A stretch of DNA of 64,000 bases from Leifsonia sp. C5G2 (GCF_013359685.1 NZ_JABFMV010000004.1:62001-126000), one strand, 5' to 3'; shown: positions 40,925 through 49,592, numbered from the stretch's first letter. Made by a program: numbers and translations. Notes: generated by a model from the letters alone, not told the origin.

Positions 40925-40936
40925 TTTACAGCGCTG
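40925..40936. promoter_or_regulatory. LacI-type operator copy 2 (TTTACAGCGCTG)
   Basis: Identical to the copy at 39786-39797; 24 bases before the GH2 start. Confidence 0.65.
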
Positions 40937-40959
40937 CACGATTCGTGCATGCTGGTGGG

Positions 40960-42756
40960 ATGCTCACCGAGGAACGCCGCGTCGCCGCGGCCACCGCGCA
41001 GGACGGGCGCTACCCGCGCCCCCAGCTCGTCCGGGCCGACTGGCTCGACCTCTCCGGTCCGTGGACGTTCGCGTTCGACGACGACGACCGCGGCCGCCGG
41101 GAGCACTGGGAGTCGTCCGGCCCGCTGAGCGGCGTCATCCAGGTCCCGTTCCCGTTCGAGTCGGCGGCCTCCGGGGTCGGCGACACCGGGTTCCACCCCG
41201 TCGTCTGGTACCAGCGCACGGTGCTGCGCGACGAACTGCCGTCGGGCGAGCGTCTGCTGCTGAACCTGGGAGCGGTCGACCACGCCTGCGAGGTATGGGT
41301 GGACGGCCGCTCGGCCGGCACGCACGAGGGCGGCTCCACGCCGTTCACGCTCGACATCACCGATCTCGCCGACCTCGCCGGGGACCGCGACCTCACGCTG
41401 ACGATCCGGGCGGAGGACGACCCGGCCGACGTCGCCCAGCCGCGCGGAAAGCAGGACTGGCGCCACCACCCGCACTCCATCTGGTACCACCGGACCACGG
41501 GCATCTGGCAGCCGGTCTGGCTGGAGGCCGCCCCCGCCGTGCGCGTGGAGCAGCTGCACTGGCTGACCGACGTGCCCGCGGGCGAGGTCACCGCCCAGGT
41601 GAGGCTGAGCCGACCGGCACCCGCGGGCACCACCGTCCGCATCGAGGTCGCCCTCGGTGCGGAGCCGCTCGCGAGCGTCGAGGTGGCGGTGGCGGGCCGC
41701 GAGGTGGAGGTGCCGTTCCGCATCCACCGGCAGAGCAACGGGCAGGCGTACGAGGAGCTGCTCTGGTCGCCCGCGCACCCCACCCTGCTGGACGCGACCG
41801 TGCGGCTGCAGGCGCCCGACGCTCCTGCCGACGTTGTCGCGTCCTACCTGGGCCTGCGCTCGGCGGCGGTGGAGGGCGGCCGTTTCCTGCTCAACGACCG
41901 TCCGCTGTACCTGCGGTCGGTGCTCAACCAGGGGTACTGGCCGGAGTCGCACTCCGCTGCGCCGAGCGCCGACGCCCTCCGCGCCGAGGCGCAGCTCATC
42001 CTGGACCTCGGCTTCAACGCCACGCGTGTGCACCAGAAGTACGAGGACCCGCGCTTCCTGTTCTGGGCGGACAAGCTCGGTCTGCTGGTGTGGGGCGAGG
42101 CGCCGGCCGCATACGCCTTCACCCCGGAGGCCGTCCGCCGCAGCATCGCGGAGTGGTCGGCCGTGCTCGACCGCGACCGGTCGCATCCCTCGATCGTCAC
42201 CTGGGTGCCGCTCAACGAGAGCTGGGGCGTGCAGCACCTCGCCCACGACCCGCGGATGGTGTCGTACGCGAAGGCGCTGGTGCAGCTGACCAAGACGGTC
42301 GACCCGTCGCGTCCGGTCATCTCGAACGACGGCTGGGAGCACGCGGACTCCGACATCCTCTCGATCCACGACTACGACCACGACCCGGCGCGGATCGCCG
42401 AACGCTACGCGACGCGCGAGGGCATCCTCGGGGCGGAGTTCACCTTCCCCGGCCGGCGGCTCATCGTCGACCCGGCCCAGCGCACGGATGCTCCGCTGAT
42501 GCTCACCGAGTTCGGCGGCGTCTCGTACACCGACGACGGCCCGGCCGACGCCTGGGGCTACTCCACCGCGACCAGCCCCGAGGACCTGGTGGAGCGGCTG
42601 CGCGCGCTGGTCGGCGCGGTCCGCGCCTCCGCGCCCCTCGCCGGCTACTGCTACACCCAGCTCGCCGACACCGGCCAGGAGACCAACGGCCTGGTGTTCG
42701 AGGACCGCCGCCCGAAGGCGCCGATCGAGGAGCTGCGGGCGATCTTCGGGGGCTGA
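40960..42756 (+). CDS. Glycoside hydrolase family 2, beta-galactosidase/glucuronidase-like
   Basis: This 598-residue enzyme has a jelly-roll sugar-binding domain (about 15-190, with the DLSGPWTFAFDDD and HSIWYHRTTGIWQPVWLE signatures), an Ig-like domain (about 195-300) and a TIM barrel (about 305-598). The acid/base is Glu420 in VPLNESWG and the nucleophile Glu517 in LMLTEFGG. No signal peptide, so it degrades imported oligosaccharide. It is shorter than LacZ and nearer the small GH2 group; beta-galactosidase, -glucuronidase or -mannosidase cannot be separated. Its 3' end overlaps an antisense gene. Confidence 0.85.
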   Translation: MLTEERRVAAATAQDGRYPRPQLVRADWLDLSGPWTFAFDDDDRGRREHWESSGPLSGVIQVPFPFESAASGVGDTGFHPVVWYQRTVLRDELPSGERLLLNLGAVDHACEVWVDGRSAGTHEGGSTPFTLDITDLADLAGDRDLTLTIRAEDDPADVAQPRGKQDWRHHPHSIWYHRTTGIWQPVWLEAAPAVRVEQLHWLTDVPAGEVTAQVRLSRPAPAGTTVRIEVALGAEPLASVEVAVAGREVEVPFRIHRQSNGQAYEELLWSPAHPTLLDATVRLQAPDAPADVVASYLGLRSAAVEGGRFLLNDRPLYLRSVLNQGYWPESHSAAPSADALRAEAQLILDLGFNATRVHQKYEDPRFLFWADKLGLLVWGEAPAAYAFTPEAVRRSIAEWSAVLDRDRSHPSIVTWVPLNESWGVQHLAHDPRMVSYAKALVQLTKTVDPSRPVISNDGWEHADSDILSIHDYDHDPARIAERYATREGILGAEFTFPGRRLIVDPAQRTDAPLMLTEFGGVSYTDDGPADAWGYSTATSPEDLVERLRALVGAVRASAPLAGYCYTQLADTGQETNGLVFEDRRPKAPIEELRAIFGG

Positions 42757-43496
42757 TCGAGGGGACGCGACCAGTAGGCGTAGCCGGAGGCGCGGCGGAA
42801 GCCCAGCGATGCGTAGAGCGCGTGCGCGGCGGCGTTGCCGGCGAGCACCTGCAGCCACAGCCGTTCCACGCCGTGCCCGGCCGCGGCGGCGGCAAGCGCC
42901 CCGGCGAGAGCGCGGGCGAGCCCGCGCCGCCGCGCCTCCGGACGGGTCGCCACCGCGAACAGCCCACCCCACTCGCCCACGAGGGCGAGGCGCGCCACGG
43001 CGTCCGGCGCCGCGGGGTCGCCGGCTGACGCGTAGAGCGCGGGGCCGCCGGTGAGGATGCGCGCGGCCACCGCGCGCTCGGCCTCGCCGCCCCGGCCGTC
43101 GACGGACCACCAGGTGCCGATCCAGGCCTCGCCGGGCTCGCCGTCGATCCGGATGCCGTCCCCATCCACCGGCGGCACCCCGGCCCGCTCCGCCACCAGG
43201 ATGTCGGTCTGCGAGTGCTCGCGGTAGCCGCGTGCGGCGAGGAGGGCGCCGAGCCCGGGCGCGGACGCCGGGCTCACCTGGAACACGGCGGGCAGGGACC
43301 GGGCCGCGTACCAGTGCTCCGCCGCATCCACCGCCGCGCACGGGTCGGCGACCGGACCAGCGGTGAGCGCCGAGTTCGCGCGGTTGGTGACTCCCGATGA
43401 GGCGCGGAGCGTCCAGGCGTCGAGCGGCTCGCGCTCAAGCGCGGGCCAGCCGCGGTCGGCGAGGCGATCGAGGGTCGCTGCATCGGGATCGGGCAC
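42651..43496 (-). CDS. GNAT family N-acetyltransferase, tail overlapping GH2 antisense
   Basis: This 281-residue protein has a C-terminal GNAT domain with acetyl-CoA loop VATRPEARRRGLARALAGAL and the LQVLAGNAAAHALYASLGFR segment. Its N-terminal part resembles a second, degenerate GNAT domain. The recognisable fold ends at YWSRPLDQPP near 42750; the last 34 codons run antisense through the end of the GH2 gene, so the overlap of 106 bases is probably due to loss of the original stop. GTG start. Confidence 0.72.
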   Translation of the reverse strand: MPDPDAATLDRLADRGWPALEREPLDAWTLRASSGVTNRANSALTAGPVADPCAAVDAAEHWYAARSLPAVFQVSPASAPGLGALLAARGYREHSQTDILVAERAGVPPVDGDGIRIDGEPGEAWIGTWWSVDGRGGEAERAVAARILTGGPALYASAGDPAAPDAVARLALVGEWGGLFAVATRPEARRRGLARALAGALAAAAAGHGVERLWLQVLAGNAAAHALYASLGFRRASGYAYWSRPLDQPPKIARSSSIGAFGRRSSNTRPLVSWPVSASWV

Positions 43497-43520
43497 CTGT
43501 CGACGCTAGCGCAGGCGGCG

Positions 43521-43526
43521 TACCGT
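43521..43526 (+). promoter_or_regulatory. Leaderless-type -10 (TACCGT)
   Basis: The hexamer lies 7 bases before ATG 43534. Confidence 0.45.
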
Positions 43527-43533
43527 GCATGCC

Positions 43534-43854
43534 ATGAGCGACACCCACACCCGAGACGCCCACGCGGACGTCCTCCCCGAAGCCGAGGTGGCCGGCCTCA
43601 GCGCCAAGACGGTCGCGCACGTCATCCACTACCGCCGCAAGACCTACGTGACGAAGCCCTCGGAGGGGTACGCCCTGCTCAAGCGGGTGCGGACGCTGCT
43701 GCGCGACGGGACGACCGACCTCGTGCCCCTGGTCCACCGCGACGGCTTCGTCTGGCTGGCGGTCGGGCCGAGCATCCCGATCGCGATCGACGAGATCGAG
43801 ACCGACCAGGGCCACAGCGAGAAGCACACCCTCAAGCGGCTCGGGCTCGACTGA
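43534..43854 (+). CDS. Small hypothetical protein
   Basis: This 106-residue basic cytosolic protein has no membrane segment. It appears as one alpha-beta domain: a helix around VLPEAEVAGLSAKTVAHVIHYRR, then KTYVTKPSEGYALLKRVRTLLRDG and a strand LVPLVHRDGFVWLAVGPSIPIAI. The C-terminus is charged (HSEKHTLKRLGLD). I do not recognise a family. The stop TGA leads into the palindromic repeat at 43867-43907 (prefix TGACGAACGAG). Confidence 0.6.
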   Translation: MSDTHTRDAHADVLPEAEVAGLSAKTVAHVIHYRRKTYVTKPSEGYALLKRVRTLLRDGTTDLVPLVHRDGFVWLAVGPSIPIAIDEIETDQGHSEKHTLKRLGLD

Positions 43855-43866
43855 CGAACGAGAGGA

Positions 43867-43907
43867 CGCAGCACGCCGCCATCCACGAGGGATGACGGCG
43901 TGCTGCG
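43867..43907. terminator. Palindromic repeat, second copy of the 30113 family
   Basis: CGCAGCACGCCG (43867-43878) and its perfect complement (43896-43907), preceded by TGACGAACGAG whose TGA is the stop of the upstream gene. It separates the small plus-strand gene from the convergent polysaccharide operon. Confidence 0.7.
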
Positions 43908-43924
43908 ACCGAGGGATGCGGCGG

Positions 43925-44989
43925 TCAGGCGCCCGCGACGGGCACCAGGTCGCGCTCGGGGGCGGGAGCGTCGGCCTTCGTGGCGGCAGGCTTGGGCTTG
44001 ACCACGACGGGCTTGACCGCGGCGGGCTTGGCGGCCGCGGCGGGGGCAGCGGCAGCCGGCGTGAGCGGCAGCGTCGGAATGGGCGCGGTCTCCGCCGGAC
44101 CGGCGGTCGTCGCGAACTCCTTCAGCCACGGCAGCAGCTCCGGTCCGAGGTCCTCGCGGGCCACGGCCATCTGCACGATCGCCTTCAGGTAGTCCAGCCG
44201 GTCGCCCGTGTCGTAGCGGCGTCCCTTGAAGATGACGCCGTGCACGCCGCCGGTCCACGCGGGAGCGGTGGCCAGGCCCTCCAGGGCGTCGGTCAGCTGG
44301 ATCTCGCCGCCCTTGCCCGGCTCCGTCTTCTCCAGGATGTCGAAGATCTCCGGGCGGAGGACGTACCGGCCGATGACCGCATAGTTCGACGGAGCGTTCT
44401 CGCGGCTCGGCTTCTCGACGAGGCCGGTGATGCGCACCACGTCGTCGTCGTCCGTCTCCACCACCGCGGCGGCGCCGTACAGGTGGATGGACTCCGGCGG
44501 CACCTCCATCAGGGCCACGACGGTCGTGTTGAGCGCGTGCTGCACCTCCAGCATCCGGGAGAGCAGCGGGTCGCGGGCGTCGATGATGTCGTCGCCGAGC
44601 AGGACCGCGAACGGCTCGTGCCCGATGTGCATCTTCGCCCGGAGGACCGCGTGACCGAGGCCCTTCGGGTCGCCCTGCCGCACGTAGTGCATGTCGGCGA
44701 GCGAGGTCGAGTAGCTGACCTTGAGGAGCTTGTCGAGGTCGCCCTTCTTCTCGAGGGCGTCCTCGAGCTCGGCGTTGCGGTCGAAGTGGTTCTCGAGCGC
44801 GTTCTTGTTGCGCCCGGTCACCAGCAGCACGTCGTGCAGGCCCGAGGTGACGGCCTCCTCGACCACGTACTGGATGGCCGGCTTGTCCACCACCGGCAGC
44901 ATCTCCTTGGGCATGGCCTTGGTCGCGGGCAGGAACCGCGTCCCCATGCCCGCTGCCGGGATCACCGCTTTCGTCACGTAACTGGTCAT
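43925..44989 (-). CDS. galU: UTP--glucose-1-phosphate uridylyltransferase
   Basis: This 354-residue enzyme makes UDP-glucose from UTP and glucose-1-phosphate. The N-terminus holds PAAGMGTRFLPATKAMPKEMLPVVDKPA, the nucleotide-binding and catalytic signature, and EKPSRENAPSNYAVIGRYVL and GRRYDTGDRLDYL follow. After about residue 295 there is a 55-residue Ala/Pro/Lys-rich tail (AAAAPAAAAKPAAVKPVVVKPKP) not found in the usual enzyme. It is the last gene of the polysaccharide operon, so a dedicated supply of precursor is likely. Confidence 0.93.
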   Translation of the reverse strand: MTSYVTKAVIPAAGMGTRFLPATKAMPKEMLPVVDKPAIQYVVEEAVTSGLHDVLLVTGRNKNALENHFDRNAELEDALEKKGDLDKLLKVSYSTSLADMHYVRQGDPKGLGHAVLRAKMHIGHEPFAVLLGDDIIDARDPLLSRMLEVQHALNTTVVALMEVPPESIHLYGAAAVVETDDDDVVRITGLVEKPSRENAPSNYAVIGRYVLRPEIFDILEKTEPGKGGEIQLTDALEGLATAPAWTGGVHGVIFKGRRYDTGDRLDYLKAIVQMAVAREDLGPELLPWLKEFATTAGPAETAPIPTLPLTPAAAAPAAAAKPAAVKPVVVKPKPAATKADAPAPERDLVPVAGA

Positions 44990-45023
44990 GATGGTCTCCT
45001 TGCGGTCGTTTCGGTCCGGCGGT

Positions 45024-46424
45024 TCAGCGGACGGGGGTGAGGGCGGCGAGGTCGTCGGCGAGCGGCGCGACCTCCGGGACCGTGCCCATGGCGTAGACGC
45101 TCCAGCCTGCGCGGCTCCAGGCGGAGGCGTCGAGGCAGTTGCGGCCGTCGATGACGTTGCGGCCGCTCACGATCGCACGCAGCTCGGCCGGGTCGGCGGT
45201 CGTGAACTCGTCCCACTCGGTGAGCACGACCGTCAGGTCGGCGCCGGTGAGCGCCTCCTCCATCGAGTCCGCGTAGCCGAGGGTCGGGAACAGTCGCTGC
45301 GCAGTGGTGCGGGCCTGCGGGTCGTAGACGACGACCTGCGCGCCCCGAAGGTGCAGCGCGGCGGCGACGTTGAGCGCGGGCGAGTCGCGCACGTCGTCGG
45401 TGTGCGGTTTGAAGGCCGCGCCCAGCACGCCGATGCGGCGGTTGAGCACCGAACCGCCCAGCGCCTTCAGCGCCAGGTCGATCACGCGCTGGCGGCGGCC
45501 CATGTTGATCTCGTCGACCTGCTGCAGGAGGCCGACCGCCCCGTGCGCGCCCAGCTCGTTGGAGCGGTGCATGAGCGCGCGGATGTCCTTCGGGAGGCAG
45601 CCGCCGCCGAAGCCGAGGCCGGCGTTGAGGAACTGCCGCCCGATCCGCTTGTCGTGCCCGAGCGCATCGGCCAGGAGCGTGACGTCCGCGCCGGCCGCGT
45701 CGCACACCTCGGCGATCGCGTTGATGAAGGAGATCTTGGTGGCGAGGAAGGCGTTCGCGCTCACCTTCACCAGCTCGGCCGTCGGCAGGTCTGCGACGAG
45801 AACGGGCGACCCCTCGGCGATCGGCTTCTCGTAGATGCGGCGGAGCGTGGCCTCCGACTTCGCCGACGTGCCGCCGAACACCAGCCGGTCCGGCGAGAGG
45901 GTGTCCTCCACCGCCTTGCCCTCGCGCAGGAACTCGGGGTTCCACACGAGCTCCACGTCGATCCCGGCCGGGGCCGCGTCGGCGATGATCGCCCGCAGCC
46001 GCGCGCCGGTTCCGACCGGAACGGTCGACTTGCCGACGATGAGGCCGTCGTGCGTGAGGTTCTCGGCGATGCCGCGGGCGGCGGCCTCCACATAGGAGAG
46101 GTTCGCGGCGAACGAGCCCGACTGCTGCGGCGTGCCGACGCAGATGAAGTGGACGTCGGACACGGCGACGGCCTCGGCCAGGTCGGTGGTGAAGCTGAGG
46201 CGGCCGGCGGCGACGTTCCGGCGGATGAGCTCCGGCAGGCCGGGCTCGAAGAACGGCGCGCGGCCCTCCTTCAGCTCCTCGACCTTGCGCGGGTCGGTGT
46301 CGACGCCGACGACGTCGAAGCCGAGCTCGGCCATGGCGGCCGCGTGGGTGGCTCCGAGGTAGCCGGTGCCGATGACGCTGATGCGCGGTGCCGGCTGGTC
46401 CTTGATCTTCTTGGGAGCGGTCAT
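45024..46424 (-). CDS. ugd: UDP-glucose 6-dehydrogenase
   Basis: This 466-residue NAD-dependent enzyme oxidises UDP-glucose to UDP-glucuronate. The Rossmann motif is GTGYLG (19-24), the central helical domain carries NPEFLREGKAVED, and the catalytic Cys is in GFGGGCLPKDIRAL. A late RDSPALNVAAAL segment is the UDP-binding part. ATG 46424 has GGAAAGGAC. It sits between the GH26 gene and galU, so a hasB-like role in feeding the membrane synthase is likely. Confidence 0.93.
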   Translation of the reverse strand: MTAPKKIKDQPAPRISVIGTGYLGATHAAAMAELGFDVVGVDTDPRKVEELKEGRAPFFEPGLPELIRRNVAAGRLSFTTDLAEAVAVSDVHFICVGTPQQSGSFAANLSYVEAAARGIAENLTHDGLIVGKSTVPVGTGARLRAIIADAAPAGIDVELVWNPEFLREGKAVEDTLSPDRLVFGGTSAKSEATLRRIYEKPIAEGSPVLVADLPTAELVKVSANAFLATKISFINAIAEVCDAAGADVTLLADALGHDKRIGRQFLNAGLGFGGGCLPKDIRALMHRSNELGAHGAVGLLQQVDEINMGRRQRVIDLALKALGGSVLNRRIGVLGAAFKPHTDDVRDSPALNVAAALHLRGAQVVVYDPQARTTAQRLFPTLGYADSMEEALTGADLTVVLTEWDEFTTADPAELRAIVSGRNVIDGRNCLDASAWSRAGWSVYAMGTVPEVAPLADDLAALTPVR

Positions 46425-46453
46425 GGCGATCGTCCTTTCCAGTGGTCGGTGGG

Positions 46454-47926
46454 TCAGGGAGCCGGCGTGAGGGCGAAGTCGTCCTCTGGCCGGGTGAGTC
46501 CGGTGATGAAGGCCGACAGCGAGTCGGCACGGGAGTCGATGCGCCAGTCGTTGGTGGCGCGCACGCCCTCCACGTAGCTGGTGACGGCGAGGTTGAACCA
46601 GGAGAACCCGATGATGTCCTCGTTCTCCGGTTTGGCGAGTGCTTGGAAGAAGGAGGTGATCCAGGCCGCCTTGTGCCCCTCCGTCTCCGACGCGCCGACC
46701 TCGGCGAGCATGATGGGCTTGCTCGTGATCGAGCGGAGCTTGTCCAGGCTGGCCTTGAACGTGTAATCGAAGCTGAAGTCGTTGTCCGACTTGTACGGCG
46801 GGCGGAGGTAGCCGGAGAGGCCGACCCAGTCGACGTACGCGTCTCCGGGGTAGAGCGACTCGAGGTAGCCGGGCGCTTTGTGCGACGCGGGCAGGTTGTT
46901 GACGATGTTCGGCGCCCAGATCCACATCACGAGGTTGTTGGCGCCCTCCTGCTGGAAGATGTCGTGGACGTGCCGCCACATCTTCGCGTAGTCGCCGACG
47001 TTGTTGCCGTTGATCGAGTTGCCCTGCCCGTCGGTCTCCGACCACGGGTACCAGATGCCGTTCATCTCGTGGTCGAGGCGGATGCCGAGCGGCAGGCCGG
47101 TCGCGACGATGTCCTTCGCGTACTGGTGCAGGTAGGCGTCGAAGTCGCCGCGGATGATGTTCGGCAGCGAGTACGCCGGAGCGTCCACGGTGTCGTTGCC
47201 CGCGTTGATCGGGCGCGACTCCCACGTCATCATCGGCAGGCGACCCTGCTGCCAGGACCGGGTGACCGCGTTGGCGCGGAAATTCTCGTCCCAGCCGCTG
47301 AAGTAGCCGACGACGTTCGGCGAGACGCCGACCTTCGCGCTGGTGGCGTCGAAGGTGGCCCAGTTGAAGGGGGCCTGCTCGGTGTACATCCCGTAGTAGC
47401 GCTTCGCCGGGCTGAGCAGTTCGGCACGCGACGGCGCGGTGATCGGGGCCGCGGCGCTTCCGCCGCTGGAGCCCTTGCCGCCCGCGGCGGTGGAGCCGGA
47501 TGCGGTGGACCCGCTTCCGGACTTCCCCTGCGCCGCCGCCAGCTGCGCCTGCATGCTGGCCAGCCGGCCCTCCGCCGCTGCGGCCTTCTGCTGGGCCGCC
47601 GCGAGCTGCTTGGCCGCGGACGCCTGAGCCGCGAGGGTCGACTTCTGCAGGGCGGTGAGCTTCCCCTTCTGCGACGCGATGGTCTCGGTCGCCTTGTCGA
47701 GGTTGCGCTTCAGCTCGGCGTTCTGCGCGGCGAAGGGCGTCACGACCTCGGCGGCCTGGTCGACGGCCTTGCGCAGCGGGGCGCCGGTCGGCGACACCCA
47801 GACGTAGGCGGAGATGCCGACGAGCACGGCGGTGAGCACGAGCGCCGCGACGGTCGTCGCCTGCGAGCGGGACTTGGACTGGGACCACCAGGCGGCGGCC
47901 CGTGAGGGGGCGGTCTGGTCAGACAA
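46454..47926 (-). CDS. Membrane-anchored GH26 glycosidase with coiled coil
   Basis: This 490-residue protein has one N-terminal membrane anchor (about 24-44), an Ala/Gln/Lys-rich coiled coil (about 53-134), a Gly/Ser linker (134-162) and an extracellular GH26 domain (about 175-480). The acid/base Glu287 is in RLDHEMNG and the nucleophile Glu409 in MLAEVGASE, as in endo-beta-1,4-mannanases; some GH26 members cut mixed-linkage beta-glucan or beta-xylan. It overlaps the synthase gene by 8 bases, so it probably trims or releases the polymer made by the synthase. Codon use matches the operon. Confidence 0.83.
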   Translation of the reverse strand: MSDQTAPSRAAAWWSQSKSRSQATTVAALVLTAVLVGISAYVWVSPTGAPLRKAVDQAAEVVTPFAAQNAELKRNLDKATETIASQKGKLTALQKSTLAAQASAAKQLAAAQQKAAAAEGRLASMQAQLAAAQGKSGSGSTASGSTAAGGKGSSGGSAAAPITAPSRAELLSPAKRYYGMYTEQAPFNWATFDATSAKVGVSPNVVGYFSGWDENFRANAVTRSWQQGRLPMMTWESRPINAGNDTVDAPAYSLPNIIRGDFDAYLHQYAKDIVATGLPLGIRLDHEMNGIWYPWSETDGQGNSINGNNVGDYAKMWRHVHDIFQQEGANNLVMWIWAPNIVNNLPASHKAPGYLESLYPGDAYVDWVGLSGYLRPPYKSDNDFSFDYTFKASLDKLRSITSKPIMLAEVGASETEGHKAAWITSFFQALAKPENEDIIGFSWFNLAVTSYVEGVRATNDWRIDSRADSLSAFITGLTRPEDDFALTPAP

Positions 47927-49466
47927 GGAAGAGAGCCTCCAGGGTCAGGATCGCGATTCCGATCAGGTAGGGGATGGCCGCGAGCGGGTTCAGGCGGCGG
48001 CGCGCGGCCTTCGGCGCAGGCGCGTGGGCTGCGGCCTCGGCCGCGCGGGCCTCGGCGGCCTTGGCCTCTGCGCGGGTGGCGACGTGCGTGCGGGTGGCGA
48101 GCGCGGTCGCGGTGGTCATGCCGCCGACAGCATCGGGCAGGGCCGGAGCCGCGGAGGCAGAGGAGGCCGTCGCGGCCGTGTGCCGGGCGATCTCCTCTTC
48201 GGAGCTGACCTCTCCGGGGCCGCCGGAGTAGGCGCCGGCGCGGGTGCCCCATCCACTGGCGTGCGCCATGCGGAAGAACCCGATGAGCCGGATCGGCATG
48301 AGGAAGAAGGTCGAGACGATGATGAACACCGGAAGGCGGAAGAAGTCGCTCGGCTTCTCGGAGAGGTGCCGGATCTGGCGGATCGACATGCTGATCACGG
48401 ACGACGCCACCATCAGCGCGACGACGGTGAGAATGCCGCCCTCGATCCCGTAGGACTTCAGGAAGCCCTCGTAGAAGTTGTAGCCGCCGCCGGTGATCGA
48501 CCGGTAGATCCAGCCGCCGATGACGCCCGCCAGCATGAACGGCAGGATGATGTCCATCACGAAGAAGAACGCCAGCACCGGGGCGTGGCCGAGCATCCAC
48601 GGGAGCATCCGCATGGTGTTGTACTGGCTGCCGCGCGCCCAGCGGAGCTGCTGCTTGAACAGCTTCTTCACCTTCAGCGGGGCGTCGGTGTAGACCAGGC
48701 TGGTGTGCTGGTACACCGTGCGGTAACCCTCCTTGAGGGTGAGGTTGGTCAGCGTGCGGTCGTCGGAGACCTCGAGGAAGACGCCGAGGAACTTCTCGGT
48801 CATGAACTTGTCCATGACGCGCATCAGGATCGAGCGGCGGAAGGCGATCGTGCGGCCGGGCAGGCAGCCGATCTGGCCGACGACGCTCTGCGCGGGCATC
48901 GAGTACAGGGCGCGGGAATTCTCCAGCCAGTCCGCCCAGCGGGTGATCCAGCTGCGGGTGGGCTCCAGGATGCGCTGCTTCGTGGTCACGCCGCCGACGC
49001 GCTCGTCGGCGAACGGCTTGACGAGCTCGGCGAGGGTGCCCTCGGTCCAGATGGTGTCGGAGTCGACGAGCACCGTGATCTCGCCGGTCGACATCTTGGT
49101 GCCGATCATGACGGCGTTGCGCTTGCCCGGGATGGGCGTGTGCACCCAGCGGACGAGGGGCGCGAACTCCTCGCACACCTCCGCAAGCTCCGGGTTGGGC
49201 GCGCCGTTGATGACGACGATGATCTCGCCCGGCTTCTGCTCGACCATACGGCCGAGCACGTCGCGGAACAGGTCGAGCGGCTCGTCCACCACCGGGACGA
49301 CGACGCTGGTGGTGCCGTGGAACTCGCCGGTGTAGGCGCGGTAGCGGCGGGACATGAGCGCCTTGACGATCCAGATGACCCAGATCAGCGCCGAGTAGAT
49401 CGCGAAGAGGTAGAACTCGGGGTGCCCGCCCAGCATATGGCGGAGCTGAAGAAGGAAGATGAACAC
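47919..49466 (-). CDS. Membrane glycosyltransferase family 2, hyaluronan synthase-like
   Basis: This 515-residue processive synthase has an N-terminal membrane segment (about 15-38), a cytosolic catalytic domain and four or five C-terminal membrane segments. DSD is at 135-137, SDDR at 234-237 and QQLRW at 272-276, close to the hyaluronan synthase pattern (DSD...GDDR...QxxRW). The first Asp motif is degenerate (VVINGAPN in place of DDGS). An Ala-rich cytosolic region (about 430-490) precedes a last membrane helix. First gene of the operon GT2-GH26-Ugd-GalU. Confidence 0.84.
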   Translation of the reverse strand: MFIFLLQLRHMLGGHPEFYLFAIYSALIWVIWIVKALMSRRYRAYTGEFHGTTSVVVPVVDEPLDLFRDVLGRMVEQKPGEIIVVINGAPNPELAEVCEEFAPLVRWVHTPIPGKRNAVMIGTKMSTGEITVLVDSDTIWTEGTLAELVKPFADERVGGVTTKQRILEPTRSWITRWADWLENSRALYSMPAQSVVGQIGCLPGRTIAFRRSILMRVMDKFMTEKFLGVFLEVSDDRTLTNLTLKEGYRTVYQHTSLVYTDAPLKVKKLFKQQLRWARGSQYNTMRMLPWMLGHAPVLAFFFVMDIILPFMLAGVIGGWIYRSITGGGYNFYEGFLKSYGIEGGILTVVALMVASSVISMSIRQIRHLSEKPSDFFRLPVFIIVSTFFLMPIRLIGFFRMAHASGWGTRAGAYSGGPGEVSSEEEIARHTAATASSASAAPALPDAVGGMTTATALATRTHVATRAEAKAAEARAAEAAAHAPAPKAARRRLNPLAAIPYLIGIAILTLEALFLV

Positions 49467-49592
49467 GGACGGGACCTCTCACGGTGGTAGTGGGGGTGGC
49501 ATCCACAGCACTGGGGATCTGGTCGGGTTCGGGTGATGACAGTTCTACGGGGCTCAGAGCTGCCCCGCAAGTGGGGGTCGAACGGGTCGCCT

